7,776 nt of DNA, taken from assembly GCA_937916005.1 (NCBI GenBank), contig CALGIA010000448.1:1-7776 (forward strand), in the 5' to 3' direction. Under the pieces are notes generated by a model. The model searched no databases and was not told the origin of the DNA. It was given only the letters and a program-made list of their open reading frames with translations. This DNA is from an uncultured Rhodospirillaceae bacterium. GTDB taxonomy: Bacteria > Pseudomonadota > Alphaproteobacteria > MPNO01. A program made the position numbers and the translations under genes. Shown one piece after another: positions 1 to 6,493 of the stretch (position 1 is the stretch's first letter; each line of letters begins with the position of its first letter).

Positions 1-39
1 CCCGGCCACCCACGGGATCATCCTCGTTGGGTGGCCGGG
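1..39 (-). terminator. Perfect 12-bp inverted repeat, candidate terminator
   Basis: Bases 1-12 (CCCGGCCACCCA) pair perfectly with bases 28-39 (TGGGTGGCCGGG) around a 15-base loop. The hairpin lies 39 bp past the stop of the minus-strand gene that ends at 78, where a terminator for that gene would sit. No T-run follows the stem on the plus strand. If the element ends leftward transcription, its U-tract would lie beyond base 1. It could also serve a gene entering from the left, or be an unrelated GC-rich dyad. Confidence 0.4.
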
Positions 40-77
40 TGGGGGAGCGGGCCGGCGCCGACTTCGCTTGAAAATAA

Positions 78-1058
78 TTAACCGGTTACGGGAACGAACA
101 GGTCTTCCAGGGGGATCGGTTGGGCGATGAAGTTCTGTTCCACCAGATAGGCCATCATGGCGTCCAGGGTCGGCCGGTTTTCCTCGATGCCGTAGGGCCA
201 GGGATCGCCGCCGAAGATTTCGTCGATCTCGTCCATGGAAACCCGGAGCCAGGGCAGCATATAGCGCGACGCGCCGGTATAGCGCATCCGCGCAAGCGCC
301 TTGTCCTTGGACGCGCACAGGGCGTCATAAAGATTTTGGGCGACCCACGGGTTTCGCTCATAGACATCGCGGCGAATGACCGTCAGATGCATGATGGGAT
401 GGATTTTCGTGCGCTTGTAATAATCCCGCTCGACCGCGTGATAATCGGGCAACAGCCGCACAATGTCGGGATTTACGCCCAGGGATTTGGGCAGGGTGGA
501 GCCCAGGATGCAGTCGATCTCACCGGCCTCCAGAAGGTCGTTGAGGGACCGGCCGCCATCGTTGATTTCGATGGGAACCGGCTTGAGCAGGGGCCGGGCG
601 CTGGGATCGCCATGGCTCCCCGGCGCGTTGACCGCCCCCTGGACCCAGTGGATCTTGTCGTTATCGACGCCGTATTCATGCTGCAGATGGCCCCGGACCC
701 AGAGCGCCGCCGTCATGGTATAAAGCGGCAGCCCGACCCGCTTGCCTTCCAGATCCTTGGGCGAATTGATGCCCGCATTGCGGTTGACGCAGATGAAGCC
801 GTGGCGAAACATGCGCGACGGGAAAACCGGCAGGGCCACGAACGGGCAATCGCCGGCGCCGGTCTGGCTGATGAATTCCGAACTGGACATCTCGGCGGCG
901 TCGAATTCCTGCGCCCCCGACATGCGGTCAAATATCTCGCGCGGGTTTTCAACGACGACGAAATCCAGATCCACATCCGCCACCTGCACTTCGCCGGTAT
1001 AAAGCGGCTGCATGCGGTCATAAAGCCCGCTGGCGAAACTCAACGGTAAATTAGTCAT
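78..1058 (-). CDS. 4,5-dihydroxyphthalate decarboxylase-like protein (PBP2 fold), paralog 1
   Basis: This 326-residue protein belongs to the family of 4,5-dihydroxyphthalate decarboxylase (Pht5-type). These enzymes have a type 2 periplasmic-binding-protein fold and are often annotated as ABC transporter substrate-binding proteins. Visible family blocks are FDAAEMS at 52-58, LPVFPSRMFRH at 76-86, DLEGKRVG at 102-109, TAALWVRG at 116-123, HPIMH at 220-224 and a late DPWPYGIE segment. The length matches the family. The N-terminus (MTNLPLSFASGLYDR) goes straight into the first strand, with no signal peptide or lipobox, which favours a cytosolic enzyme over an exported receptor. The frame stays open upstream to about 1313, but that extension overlaps the divergent gene and lacks family sequence, so the ATG at 1058 was chosen; its only ribosome-site match is a weak GGGAA about 9 bases upstream. 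It diverges from the aldolase at 1227. The family call is secure; the substrate is unknown. Confidence 0.85.
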   Translation of the reverse strand: MTNLPLSFASGLYDRMQPLYTGEVQVADVDLDFVVVENPREIFDRMSGAQEFDAAEMSSSEFISQTGAGDCPFVALPVFPSRMFRHGFICVNRNAGINSPKDLEGKRVGLPLYTMTAALWVRGHLQHEYGVDNDKIHWVQGAVNAPGSHGDPSARPLLKPVPIEINDGGRSLNDLLEAGEIDCILGSTLPKSLGVNPDIVRLLPDYHAVERDYYKRTKIHPIMHLTVIRRDVYERNPWVAQNLYDALCASKDKALARMRYTGASRYMLPWLRVSMDEIDEIFGGDPWPYGIEENRPTLDAMMAYLVEQNFIAQPIPLEDLFVPVTG

Positions 1059-1174
1059 GCGTCGTTGTTCCCAATGATGTTTCTGGCGAAACCGGATGCT
1101 AGAGAGTTTCACCGCGATGGAAAAGCGAAACGATTGCACCCCCGTTTGGCCACATCGCGGCTTGTCCGGTCCGC

Positions 1175-1196
1175 CCGCTGACGCCACAATCAGCGG
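1175..1196. promoter_or_regulatory. Dyad in divergent intergenic region, possible operator
   Basis: CCGCTGA (1175-1181) and TCAGCGG (1190-1196) form a perfect 7-bp inverted repeat with an 8-base spacer, ending 30 bp before the aldolase ATG. It lies in the 168-bp gap between two divergently transcribed genes. The same gap has GCGAAAC twice (1086-1092, 1125-1131), with GTTTC between them on the other strand (1106-1110). A regulator controlling both genes could bind here, but no regulator gene is present in the window and I see no convincing sigma-70 hexamers. Confidence 0.3.
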
Positions 1197-1226
1197 CACA
1201 GCCAACAACAGTTCGGGAGACCTGCC

Positions 1227-1946
1227 ATGAGCAATCTGGATGACTTGAAACGGGACCTGGTCAGGGCCAACCGCATTCTGTCCAACGAGGGCATCGTCGA
1301 TGCGTGGGGCCATATCAGCGTCCGCAACCCGGACAATCCGGACACCTATATTCTGTCCAGGTCGCGCAGCCCCGGGCTGGTGACAATGGATGATCTGGTG
1401 GAGTTCAATCTGGACAATTCACCGGTCACCCCGACCGATACGCCGCTTTATATCGAGCGCCCGATCCACGGCATGACCTATCAGGCGCGGCCCGACGTGC
1501 AATCGGTGATCCACCATCACTGCCAGGAAATTCTGCCCTTCGCCGTGACCGGATGCGAGATGCAGCCCGCCATCCATACGGCCCGCGCCATCGGTGGGCA
1601 AATACCGGTCTGGGATATCACGGACAATTTCGGCGACACGGACTTCCTGGTCACCACCAACGACCAGGGCCATGATCTGTGCGGCGCGCTGGGCGACAGC
1701 AAGGCGGTGATCATGCGCGCCCACGGCGCAACAGTGGCCGGCGCATCGATTGCCAATGCGGTGAATATCGCCCTGGCCATGAAACGCAACGCCATCGCCA
1801 TTCTGGACGGGTTGAAGCTGGGCCCCATCAAGTACCTGACCCAGGGCCAGATCGATTTCGTCAATGAAAGCGGCGTGCGCACCCTGGCGGGCCACGACCG
1901 GGCCTGGGAATATCTGTGCCAGCAGGCCGGCGTCACGGATATCTGA
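1227..1946 (+). CDS. Class II aldolase/adducin family protein (possible decarboxylase)
   Basis: This 239-residue protein has the class II aldolase (FucA/AraD) domain across nearly its whole length. The catalytic acid is Glu77, in YIERPIH. Zinc ligands are His96 and His98, in VIHHHC, and His166, in RAHG. The Glu77-to-His96 spacing of 19 equals the Glu73-His92 spacing in E. coli fuculose-phosphate aldolase. The usual N-terminal block (GIVDAWGHISVRNP, from residue 22) and a SRSRSPG loop (44-50) are present. Family members are zinc-dependent retro-aldolases and epimerases, and also decarboxylases such as 3,4-dihydroxyphthalate decarboxylase (PhtC). The flanking dihydroxyphthalate decarboxylase-like genes make decarboxylation or C-C cleavage of a hydroxylated carboxylate a reasonable guess, but the reaction is not shown. 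GGGAGA at 1215-1220, six bases before the ATG, supports the start. It diverges from the gene ending at 78 and converges with the gene at 1986-2993. Confidence 0.88.
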   Translation: MSNLDDLKRDLVRANRILSNEGIVDAWGHISVRNPDNPDTYILSRSRSPGLVTMDDLVEFNLDNSPVTPTDTPLYIERPIHGMTYQARPDVQSVIHHHCQEILPFAVTGCEMQPAIHTARAIGGQIPVWDITDNFGDTDFLVTTNDQGHDLCGALGDSKAVIMRAHGATVAGASIANAVNIALAMKRNAIAILDGLKLGPIKYLTQGQIDFVNESGVRTLAGHDRAWEYLCQQAGVTDI

Positions 1947-1958
1947 CCGACCGAGGAG

Positions 1959-1994
1959 ACTGATCCCCCCGCCTACTGATCCCCGCTACTGATC
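1959..1994. repeat. Three short direct repeats between convergent genes
   Basis: ACTGATC occurs three times in 36 bases, at 1959-1965, 1975-1981 and 1988-1994. The first two copies continue as ACTGATCCCC. The repeat fills most of the 39-bp gap between the aldolase stop (1946) and the stop of the minus-strand gene (TAG, read from 1986-1988), and the last copy includes that gene's terminal codons. I see no hairpin terminator in this gap. The repeat could come from replication slippage. Confidence 0.5.
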
Positions 1995-2993
1995 GAGAGT
2001 GCTTCTGGCGAAGACCTCTTCCAGCGGCACCCGGCGGGGCGTCAGCCCCTGTTCGTAGGAAAACTGCGTGGCGGCCTCCAGGGTTTCCCGGTTGGCCGCT
2101 ATGCCGTGCCGGACCAGGGGTTCGCACAGCGCGTCATAGGCATCCTGCGAAATAAGGCCGGATTTGTGGTAATAATCCACATGTTCCAGGCGCTGCCGGT
2201 TGGCCATTTCATTGGCCTGGTTGAACGCCTTCAGCACATTCAGCACCGCCCACGGATGCTCCTCCGCCACGGAGCGCTTGATCACCATGGCATGGTTGAT
2301 GGGATAGATGTTGGTCTTGCGGTAATAGCGCAGGCCTTCGGCGGCGGGGTCGGGAAACAGCGGTCCGAAATTGGGATGGGAGGCAAGGTCGGCGGTGCTG
2401 CGGTCTATCAGATTCCGGTTGGGCAAATTCGGGTTGGGCAGATAGAGCAGCGTGGCGTCCAGTTCGCCGGCCAGCATCATTTCCCCGATATTGGTTTCCA
2501 GCGGGATCTGATTGACGGTAACGCCTGGCGGCGGCACAAAGCCCGTCGACCCGCCATGGCTGGTTTTGGGCAGCCGTTCCATGAAAAATTCCATCTCGGT
2601 CTGATCGACGCCGAATTCATGTTTGAGAATGCCGCGCGACCACACGGCCGCGGTCTGCTGGAATTCCGGCACCCCGACCCGCTTGCCCGCCATGTCTTCC
2701 GGCCGGTTGATGCCCGCATCCTTGCGGATCACGATCCAGTTCTGAAAGAAATGATGGGTGGTGAAAACCGGCAGCCCGACCCACTGGTCGTTGCCCGCCG
2801 AGATCGCCTTGATGAGAGAGGAAAACGACATCTCCGAGACATCGAAATCGCCGAACTTGAGCTGACGCCAGAACATTTCCGACGGGTGCAGCGGCGTGTG
2901 GATGAGATCGATGCCGTCCGGCGAAACCGACCCGTCCATGATGGGCCGGGTGCGCGGGTTGGTGTCGGTCGCGATGCTGAGCTGAAGTTTCAT
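1986..2993 (-). CDS. 4,5-dihydroxyphthalate decarboxylase-like protein (PBP2 fold), paralog 2
   Basis: This 335-residue protein is from the same family as the gene at 78-1058. It shares FDVSEMS (50-56), LPVF (74-77), the DMAGKRVG block (100-107), TAAVWSRG (114-121) and YPINH (230-234, against HPIMH in the paralog). The start MKLQLSIATD is an immediate first beta strand with no signal peptide, again suggesting a cytosolic protein. The segment after LPVF differs: PSRMFRH in paralog 1 is TTHHFFQ here, so both arginines are lost, which suggests a different ligand. A strong AGGGAGG ribosome site five bases upstream fixes the ATG. The gene converges with the aldolase and is divergent from the cyclase remnant at 3234. 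Alternatives are a true decarboxylase or a cytosolic binding protein; many homologs carry transport-style names without evidence. Confidence 0.85.
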   Translation of the reverse strand: MKLQLSIATDTNPRTRPIMDGSVSPDGIDLIHTPLHPSEMFWRQLKFGDFDVSEMSFSSLIKAISAGNDQWVGLPVFTTHHFFQNWIVIRKDAGINRPEDMAGKRVGVPEFQQTAAVWSRGILKHEFGVDQTEMEFFMERLPKTSHGGSTGFVPPPGVTVNQIPLETNIGEMMLAGELDATLLYLPNPNLPNRNLIDRSTADLASHPNFGPLFPDPAAEGLRYYRKTNIYPINHAMVIKRSVAEEHPWAVLNVLKAFNQANEMANRQRLEHVDYYHKSGLISQDAYDALCEPLVRHGIAANRETLEAATQFSYEQGLTPRRVPLEEVFARSTLDQ

Positions 2994-2998
2994 CTGGG

Positions 2999-3005
2999 CC
3001 TCCCT
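2999..3005 (-). promoter_or_regulatory. Strong ribosome binding site for paralog 2
   Basis: Read on the minus strand this is AGGGAGG, five bases before the ATG at 2993. It decides the start of the decarboxylase-like gene, whose frame has no competing upstream start with a comparable site. Confidence 0.75.
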
Positions 3006-3016
3006 TGTGCGGTTGA

Positions 3017-3046
3017 ATTATCGTAGCCGAGAATCCCGAGGATGAA
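3017..3046 (-). promoter_or_regulatory. Possible sigma-70 promoter for paralog 2
   Basis: On the minus strand GATAAT (3022-3017) matches five of six bases of a -10 box. It is preceded, after 18 bases, by TTCATC (3046-3041), a weak -35 with three of six matches. Transcription would begin near 3010, just ahead of the AGGGAGG ribosome site, giving a leader of about 17 bases. Position fits well, but the -35 is poor. Confidence 0.3.
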
Positions 3047-3136
3047 CATGATATCCCATCCCGTCCGCCAGGTTCCGAAAGCCATATATTGCAAGGTCCT
3101 AGGGCAGACCCGAATGGGATGAAACTGGGCATTCGG

Positions 3137-3165
3137 AATGTCTGCTTCTGACCCGGAACGGACAT
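3137..3165. repeat. Small imperfect palindromic repeat, left copy
   Basis: Positions 3138-3144 (ATGTCTG) and 3159-3165 (CGGACAT) form a 7-bp stem with one G-T pair and a 14-base loop. The 29-base unit matches 6481-6509 at 21 of 29 positions with no gap. From memory, sequences of this shape (ATGTCCGCT...CGGACAT) are scattered through rhizobial and related genomes. They give rise to spurious short ORFs; here the minus-strand frame reads GSEADI. Its function is unknown; it could be a dispersed intergenic repeat or a relic of a small mobile element. Confidence 0.5.
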
Positions 3166-3233
3166 GGAGCCCGATAGGCAAACCCTATACCGACACATAG
3201 AATTTCGACGATAACGAGTGCCTGGGAGGGATC

Positions 3234-3419
3234 GTGGCCGAAGAACGTGTCCAGAGGAGACTAGCAGCGATACTAGCTGCTGACGTGGTCGGCTATTCGC
3301 GGATGGTGCGAACGGACGAGGAGGGTATGGAGGCCTCGTTGCCGAGCCTCATACAATTCAGACTTATCAGCAATCGCGGCGTAATTGCGAATTATCGCGG
3401 GTTCATCCAAGTTTGCTGA
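3234..3419 (+). pseudogene. Class III adenylate cyclase, N-terminal remnant
   Basis: The reading frame opens with GTG after GGGAGGG (3224-3230). Its first ~31 residues, including RRLAAILAADVVGYSR at 8-23, match the N-terminus typical of alphaproteobacterial adenylate/guanylate cyclases that carry a cyclase domain followed by TPR or other modules. Asp17 is where the first metal-binding aspartate of the cyclase core sits. After DEEG (28-31) the family sequence stops. The frame runs through unrelated residues to a TGA at 3417-3419, giving 61 codons against several hundred in the family. No later part of a cyclase (second metal aspartate, transition-state residues, TPR) occurs in any frame downstream. 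A short GAGGC/GCCTC dyad (3330-3350) sits near the break. I read it as a truncated relic. A small expressed peptide cannot be excluded because the ribosome site is intact. Confidence 0.7.
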
Positions 3420-3790
3420 AATGGGGTCAAACTTTTGAAATTTATGCTCTCGGCTATTGCTTAACTAATAATTTAGCCTACTTCTTTTATCATATAAGTC
3501 CGAAAAGCGCCTTTGGTGGAGAACAGACCATAGCAATCGCATCCGGAGCATTTTTAGTTCGAAATTTGTTTGTCGCCCGGAGCTTGAGCGCATGATTTGC
3601 AACTCGATCGCTGTACTGACAATCTTCGATGCCCTCATTGTCGTGGGCGTCTTGTTTTTATCGGCAATTTTCTCAAGAACCGAGATCGATTTGCAAAGGG
3701 CGGTTCGTATGCCGGGTTCGTTGCGGCCCTGGTCGGGTTGTCGGTATACCGTCTGCCAAAACTGACTTTTATACGGAGATAAAGTAGATT
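3420..3790. other. GC-poor intergenic stretch with doubtful small ORFs
   Basis: This 371-bp gap is strikingly AT-rich at its left end (20/60 G+C at 3421-3480). Three overlapping small plus-strand frames exist. One is TTG 3413 to 3595 (60 residues). One is ATG 3592 to 3765 (57 residues, with a hydrophobic stretch IAVLTIFDALIVVGVLF and a GGAG nine bases upstream). One is TTG 3597 to 3782 (61 residues). None resembles a family I know, and overlap in different frames argues that at most one is real. A 10-bp perfect palindrome, CGGTATACCG, lies at 3742-3751, 40 bp before the kinase start, and could be part of its control region. I see no convincing promoter hexamer pair. Confidence 0.45.
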
Positions 3791-6457
3791 TTGGAACATT
3801 CGGTCAAATTAGGCCTCATGCCACCATTAACAGGGCTGGTGGGAATATACGGCACGGAAATAGCACGCGCCGGCCTTATTGCGTGCCTAGATGTCAATGA
3901 GAATGGTGGCGTTCTCGGAAGACCTCTAGAACTCATAATCGAGGATGATGGCAGCCTGCCTGAAAGCGCGGTTACCGCCGCCGAAAAGTTGGTGGAACGG
4001 GATGGATGCTCAGCTATCATCGGCAACCTTCTTTCCAATTCTCGGATCGCTGTCGCCTACAGCGTTGCTGAGCCGCGCAAGGTTCCCTTACTGAATTTCT
4101 CGTTTTACGAAGGCAGTATTGCCAGTCGTTACTTTTTTCATTTTGCCGCTCTACCCAACCAGCAAATCGATCGAATGATTCCTTTCATGCGTGCGAAATT
4201 CGGACCACGCATGTTCTTTGCGGGTAATAACTATGAATGGCCGCGCGGGTCCATCCATGCCGGAAAGGTAGCCTTGCAAGGAGTCGGCGGCATTGTCGTC
4301 GGCGAGGAATATTGCTCCATCGGTGTCAGCGCCAACGAGATCGAAAGCCTGCTGGATCAGGTCGAGGCTTCCGCGCCGGATGTCTTTGTTCCTTATTTCG
4401 CGGGAACAGACCAACTAGCCCTTCTGACCCGGTTTACCGAGCGGGGACTTAAGAAGCGTATGGCGGTGGTCATGGGTCATTATGACGAAATGATGGCCAG
4501 TAACCTGTCTCCGGAAATTCGAGAGGGGTTCTATTCCAGTAATACCTATTTCATGACCGTGGACACCCCCAGCAATCACCAGTTTCTGGAGAACCTTGCG
4601 AAATTTCCTGGGGTGAATGGCGTGTGGCCGCAGGGAAATGGCATTCTCACCAATTTTGGCGAAGGTGCCTTTGTTTGCGTAAAAGCCTTCGCGGAAGCGG
4701 CCAACAGGGCTGGGAGTCTGGAAGCCGAAGCACTTGTTGGCGCGCTGGAGACCATAAGTCTGGAGACCCCTCAAGGGATGGTGGAAATGAATCCCAGCCA
4801 TCATCACGCGAGAGTAAACACTTACCTTTCCCATTGCGGTGCCGACGGAATTTTCAACATCGTTGAAGAATTTGGCACTATCGATCCCGTTTTGCCGGAA
4901 CGTTATAGCCATCAGGTCATAGAGAAAAATGTCTCCCTGGAGGAAGAATTTCGGCTGCAGGCCCGCATTTTGGAGATGATGTCCGAAGCGGTTTTTCTCG
5001 TGCGCACGAATGACGAATCAATCGTTTATGCCAACATAAGCGCGGAGAAAATGTTCGGCTATGACAACGGAAAATTGCTCCGTTTGCAGGTCTCTCAAAT
5101 ATTTGAAAATTATGAGAACGATAACAGAAAGCTGATCGATGAAGTTCTCCCTACACTTGTCCGCAAGGGAGAATGGAAGGGAGAAGTCCATAGAAACGAA
5201 AAAGGTAGTTCTAGGCGTAGCTTTTCACTGTCGATCTCGGCATTCAGCCACTCCTTTTATGATGAGGTCTGGCTGTTTGTCGTAACCGAGATCACCGAGC
5301 GCAAACAGGCCGAGGAACAATTGCGCCAAGCCCAGAAGATGGAAGCCGTGGGCCAGCTTACGGGTGGCATCGCGCATGAATTCAACAACCTCCTCATGGT
5401 AATCGTCGGCAATCTCGAAAGAACCATGGATCAGGTTACTGACGGCAATGCGCACAAGTCGTTGTCCTCGGCTATGAGGGGTGCCATGCGCGCCGCAGAA
5501 TTGACCAACCAACTGCTCTCATTTTCACGGAAACAGACTCTCAGGGTGGAACACGTCGATCTGAATGCTCTGGTGCGGGGCATGCGCGAGATGATGCAAC
5601 AGACGCTCGGCGAAACAGTTCAGATAAACACCGAATTTACCGATGGCATCTGGCCGATCAATGCGGACAAATCTCTGCTGGAAAGCGCCCTTCTCAATCT
5701 CTCGATCAACGCACGTGCCGCCATGCCCGGAGGCGGAAGGATTACCATCACGACCTCGAACCGGACCATAGATACCCAGCTTCTCGCGAAGCACAGCAAT
5801 ATTGTTCCAGGCGACTTCCTCATGCTGGAAGTGACCGACACCGGAACCGGCATAGCGCCCGAAATTCTGGAACATGTGTTCGAACCCTTCTTCACCACCA
5901 AGGATGTTGGCGAAGGAACAGGTCTCGGTCTCAGCATGGTACATGGTTTCGTCGAACAATTGGGAGGCTTTGTCGATATCGAGAGCCAAGTGGGCGAAGG
6001 TACAAGCTTTCATATTTATCTGCCACGTGCGGCGGAACTCGTAGCTAATGTGGAACCAGATGAGGAAAGGGGCACGCAAGCCCCATCTCTAGTTGCTACC
6101 GTTCTTGTGGTAGAAGACGACCCCGACGTTCGTCAAATTGTGGTTGGGACTTTATCCGATCTGGGCTGCAACATTATCGAAGCGAAAGATGGCAAGGCCG
6201 CCTTTTCTGCTTTGGCCAAGCATCCGGAAATCGATGTTCTGTTTACTGACGTCGTGCTGCCAGAAGGCCTAAGCGGTCCCGACATCGCCAGTGAGGCGCG
6301 CAGCATGATGCCGGCGCTCAAAATAGTCTTCACCTCTGGATATCCTGACGGCGAGGTCAATGATCTTGGCTATGACGATGAAAATCCCTGGTTCATTCGA
6401 AAGCCCTATCGCATATCTGAATTAGCCGAATTGTTCAACAAGGTTTTACAATCTTAA
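3791..6457 (+). CDS. Soluble hybrid histidine kinase with AmiC/UrtA-like ligand-binding domain
   Basis: This 888-residue sensor kinase has its domains in the order below. Residues ~5-355 are a type 1 periplasmic-binding fold of the AmiC/UrtA amide/urea class, with the YEG motif (106-108), NNYEWPR (146-152), and QGMVEMN followed by HHHARVN (328-343). A short coiled linker (~376-394) leads to PAS (~393-505). HisKA follows, with phospho-acceptor His529 in GGIAHEFNN. The HATPase (~632-746) has N-box Asn636 and Asn640, DTGTGI (683-688), FEPFF (697-701) and GEGTGLGL (707-714). The receiver (~770-886) has Asp776, Asp777, phospho-acceptor Asp820, Thr848 and Lys871. All catalytic residues are intact. 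There is no signal peptide or membrane helix: the first strand begins at residue 5, so the receptor is cytosolic like AmiC. Translation starts at TTG, because an in-frame TAG lies at 3785-3787; GGAGA at 3775-3779 is 11 bases upstream. No output or Hpt domain is present, so a separate phosphotransfer partner is expected. G+C is lower than in the flanking genes. Confidence 0.92.
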   Translation: MEHSVKLGLMPPLTGLVGIYGTEIARAGLIACLDVNENGGVLGRPLELIIEDDGSLPESAVTAAEKLVERDGCSAIIGNLLSNSRIAVAYSVAEPRKVPLLNFSFYEGSIASRYFFHFAALPNQQIDRMIPFMRAKFGPRMFFAGNNYEWPRGSIHAGKVALQGVGGIVVGEEYCSIGVSANEIESLLDQVEASAPDVFVPYFAGTDQLALLTRFTERGLKKRMAVVMGHYDEMMASNLSPEIREGFYSSNTYFMTVDTPSNHQFLENLAKFPGVNGVWPQGNGILTNFGEGAFVCVKAFAEAANRAGSLEAEALVGALETISLETPQGMVEMNPSHHHARVNTYLSHCGADGIFNIVEEFGTIDPVLPERYSHQVIEKNVSLEEEFRLQARILEMMSEAVFLVRTNDESIVYANISAEKMFGYDNGKLLRLQVSQIFENYENDNRKLIDEVLPTLVRKGEWKGEVHRNEKGSSRRSFSLSISAFSHSFYDEVWLFVVTEITERKQAEEQLRQAQKMEAVGQLTGGIAHEFNNLLMVIVGNLERTMDQVTDGNAHKSLSSAMRGAMRAAELTNQLLSFSRKQTLRVEHVDLNALVRGMREMMQQTLGETVQINTEFTDGIWPINADKSLLESALLNLSINARAAMPGGGRITITTSNRTIDTQLLAKHSNIVPGDFLMLEVTDTGTGIAPEILEHVFEPFFTTKDVGEGTGLGLSMVHGFVEQLGGFVDIESQVGEGTSFHIYLPRAAELVANVEPDEERGTQAPSLVATVLVVEDDPDVRQIVVGTLSDLGCNIIEAKDGKAAFSALAKHPEIDVLFTDVVLPEGLSGPDIASEARSMMPALKIVFTSGYPDGEVNDLGYDDENPWFIRKPYRISELAELFNKVLQS

Positions 6458-6458
6458 C

Positions 6459-6493
6459 AAGGCAATTTGGGCCATCTCCCAATGTCGCCTTTT
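6459..6493 (+). terminator. Probable intrinsic terminator of the kinase gene
   Basis: Two bases after the kinase stop, AAGGC (6459-6463) pairs with GCCTT (6487-6491), and TTGGG (6467-6471) pairs with CCCAA (6478-6482). This gives two 5-bp stems separated by a small internal loop, ending in TTTT (6490-6493). Position and T-run fit a rho-independent terminator, though the stem is not continuous. Its right half overlaps the palindromic repeat at 6481-6509. Confidence 0.5.

Noticed and set aside
120..1049. Long plus-strand open frame (309 codons) opposite paralog 1
   Set aside because: It is antisense to a gene with clear family motifs, and its translation resembles no family; long shadow frames are expected in GC-rich DNA.
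78..2993. The two PBP-fold proteins as secreted ABC-transporter binding proteins
   Set aside because: Neither has a signal peptide or lipobox, and no permease or ATPase gene is present; family resemblance is to the cytosolic decarboxylase branch.
2106..3026. Long plus-strand open frame (306 codons) opposite paralog 2
   Set aside because: It is antisense to the well-supported decarboxylase-like gene, with no recognisable domain.
2617..3198. Minus-strand open frame of 193 codons upstream of and overlapping paralog 2
   Set aside because: It is out of frame with paralog 2 and partly translates the palindromic repeat at 3137-3165, a known source of spurious ORFs.
5525..6079. Minus-strand open frame of 184 codons inside the kinase gene
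   Set aside because: It lies entirely antisense to the HisKA/HATPase region with intact catalytic boxes.
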